NCBI GenBank assembly: GCA_001751225.1
Contig: MAXT01000092.1
Span: forward strand, 1-6,409
Source: Desulfuromonadales bacterium C00003107
Lineage (GTDB): Bacteria; Desulfobacterota; Desulfuromonadia; Desulfuromonadales; Syntrophotaleaceae
DNA length: 6,409 nt
Direction: 5' to 3'
Shown here one piece after another: positions 5,263 through 6,409 of the stretch. Made by a program: the position numbers and the translations under genes. The notes under the pieces were generated by a model. That model searched no databases and was not told the origin of the DNA. It worked only from the letters and a program-made list of their open reading frames with translations. Numbering within the stretch: the stretch's first letter is position 1; every line of letters begins with the position of its first letter.

Positions 5263-6409
5263 TTAACTCGACGCCAAGGCGTCGAGCTCTTCCCAACGAC
5301 TAAAGGCCTCTTCCAGCTCCTGCTCCGCTTGTGCTAGGCGCTGTTGCAGGCCAGCTACCGCGTCACCGCGACTACGATAAAGCTCCGGGTCGGCTAACTG
5401 CTGCTGCAGGGCCTCGATCTCCTCTTCCAGAGCGTCGATACGCTGCGGCAGTTCATCGAACTCCTGGCGTTCCTTAAAGCTCAATTTACGGGGCCGCTCT
5501 TTGACCGGTTTGCTCCGCGGCACCTTAACCTTGTCTTTGACCGGCTCCGCCTTCTGGCTCGGCCGCTGGCGCAACCAGTCGTCGTAACCGCCGACATACT
5601 CGCCGACCCGCCCATCCCCTTCGAAGACCAGACAGCTGGTCGCCACTCGATTGATAAACTCCCGGTCATGACTGACCAGAAACAGGGTACCCTGATAATC
5701 GGCCAGCAGTTCTTCCAGCAGATCGAGGGTCTCCAGATCGAGATCATTGGTCGGCTCATCAAGAACCAGCAGGTTGGCCGGGCGGGTAAAGAGTTTGGCC
5801 AGTAACAATCGATTGCGCTCGCCGCCGGAGAGAATTCGTACCGGACTGCGGGCCCGATCGGGGGTGAAGAGAAAGTCCTGCAGATAACCGTAGACATGGC
5901 GTTGCTGACCGCCGACGGTGACCGTATCCTGATCACCGGAGAGGTTCTGCTGCACGGTCAGTTCGGGATCGAGTTGTTCACGCAACTGGTCGAAATAGAG
6001 CACCTCAAGATTGGTGCCGAGCTTTACTTGGCCCTGCTGCGGATCCAGTTCTCCGAGCAACAACTTGAGCAGGGTCGTCTTGCCGGCGCCATTGGGACCG
6101 ATTATACCGATGCGGTCGCCACGCAGTACGGTGCTGGTAAAGTTTTCAATCAGCGGGCGCTCGTCGTAGCGGAAGCCCAGCCCCTCGACCTCGGCCACCA
6201 GTTTGCCACTGCGACCGGCTTCATCCACCTGCAGATTGACCGAACCTGTGCGATTACGCCGCTGACTGTGCTCTTCGCGCATCTTCTGTAAAGCCCGCAC
6301 TCGGCCCTCGTTGCGGGTTCGCCGGGCCTTGACACCCTTGCGAATCCATACCTCCTCTTCGGCCAATTTGCGGTCGAAACGAGCCCAGGCCTGCTCCTCA
6401 GAATGCAGC
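5263..6409 (-). CDS. uup: ABC-F family ATPase Uup, 5' end cut by the window
   Basis: This is the C-terminal 381 residues of a soluble ABC-F protein; the first ATPase domain lies beyond the right edge. The frame stays open to the edge, and a TTG at 6366 is an internal Leu codon (FDRKLAEEEVWIRKG), not a start. Counting from the first complete codon (6408), residues 1-65 are the end of the inter-domain linker that in ABC-F proteins contacts P-site tRNA, with the Uup-typical EEVWIRKGVKARRTRNEGR. The second ATPase domain follows: Walker A GPNGAGKT (104-111), signature LSGGE (193-197), Walker B LLVLDEP (213-219) and H-loop SHD (246-248). A charged, basic spacer leads to a C-terminal coiled coil (about 311-376, ending in EAFSRWEELDAL) that in E. 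coli Uup binds DNA. E. coli Uup is linked to transposon precise excision, replication-fork events and ribosome function. It heads the visible uup-truC-DUF2238 unit. The coiled-coil end separates Uup from EttA and YheS. Confidence 0.95.
   Translation of the reverse strand, partial: LHSEEQAWARFDRKLAEEEVWIRKGVKARRTRNEGRVRALQKMREEHSQRRNRTGSVNLQVDEAGRSGKLVAEVEGLGFRYDERPLIENFTSTVLRGDRIGIIGPNGAGKTTLLKLLLGELDPQQGQVKLGTNLEVLYFDQLREQLDPELTVQQNLSGDQDTVTVGGQQRHVYGYLQDFLFTPDRARSPVRILSGGERNRLLLAKLFTRPANLLVLDEPTNDLDLETLDLLEELLADYQGTLFLVSHDREFINRVATSCLVFEGDGRVGEYVGGYDDWLRQRPSQKAEPVKDKVKVPRSKPVKERPRKLSFKERQEFDELPQRIDALEEEIEALQQQLADPELYRSRGDAVAGLQQRLAQAEQELEEAFSRWEELDALASS

Noticed and set aside
6364..6366. 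TTG as the start codon of uup
   Set aside because: The frame is open to the window edge and the residues before it (FDRK) continue the Uup linker, so this TTG is an internal leucine.

Overview
The window is ordinary chromosomal DNA of moderately high GC, with tightly packed genes. The best guess is a Gram-negative anaerobe of the Desulfuromonadales/Desulfobacterota type. The reasons are a futalosine-pathway menaquinone gene pair (mqnB-mqnD), a Uup/TruC pair close to the proteobacterial versions, and an exported TlpA-like redoxin. This placement is an inference from gene content, not from any search.

Layout, left to right. Positions 1-171 carry no gene. They hold a perfect 14-bp palindrome that looks like a dispersed repeat, next to a GC-rich hairpin that could end transcription of the gene to its right. 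Positions 172-723 (minus strand) encode a secreted thioredoxin-fold protein with a WCPDC active site. Positions 724-1006 are a 283-base divergent control region. It contains a hairpin abutting the redoxin ribosome binding site, candidate promoters on both strands, an operator-like inverted repeat and a short tRNA-3'-end-like stretch. Positions 1007-3735 (plus strand) look like one transcription unit: an unrecognised 359-residue soluble protein with a TTG start, then futalosine hydrolase (mqnB), then 1,4-dihydroxy-6-naphthoate synthase (mqnD), which overlaps mqnB by the bases ATGA. Positions 3736-3854 are a short gap between converging genes. Positions 3855-6409 (minus strand) are a second unit, transcribed in the order uup (5' end outside the window), truC, and a six-helix DUF2238/YjdF-type membrane protein.

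How they work together. MqnB removes the purine base from futalosine or aminofutalosine. MqnD later converts cyclic dehypoxanthine futalosine to 1,4-dihydroxy-6-naphthoate, the naphthoquinone precursor of menaquinone. The other pathway genes (mqnA, mqnC, mqnE) are not in the window. Uup, an ABC-F ATPase acting on ribosomes or DNA, and TruC, which makes pseudouridine 65 in some tRNAs, share a translation-related theme. The DUF2238 protein has no known role.

No clearly new system is visible. The points most worth a second look are the unknown gene that leads the menaquinone pair, the structured divergent control region, and the palindromic repeat at the left edge.
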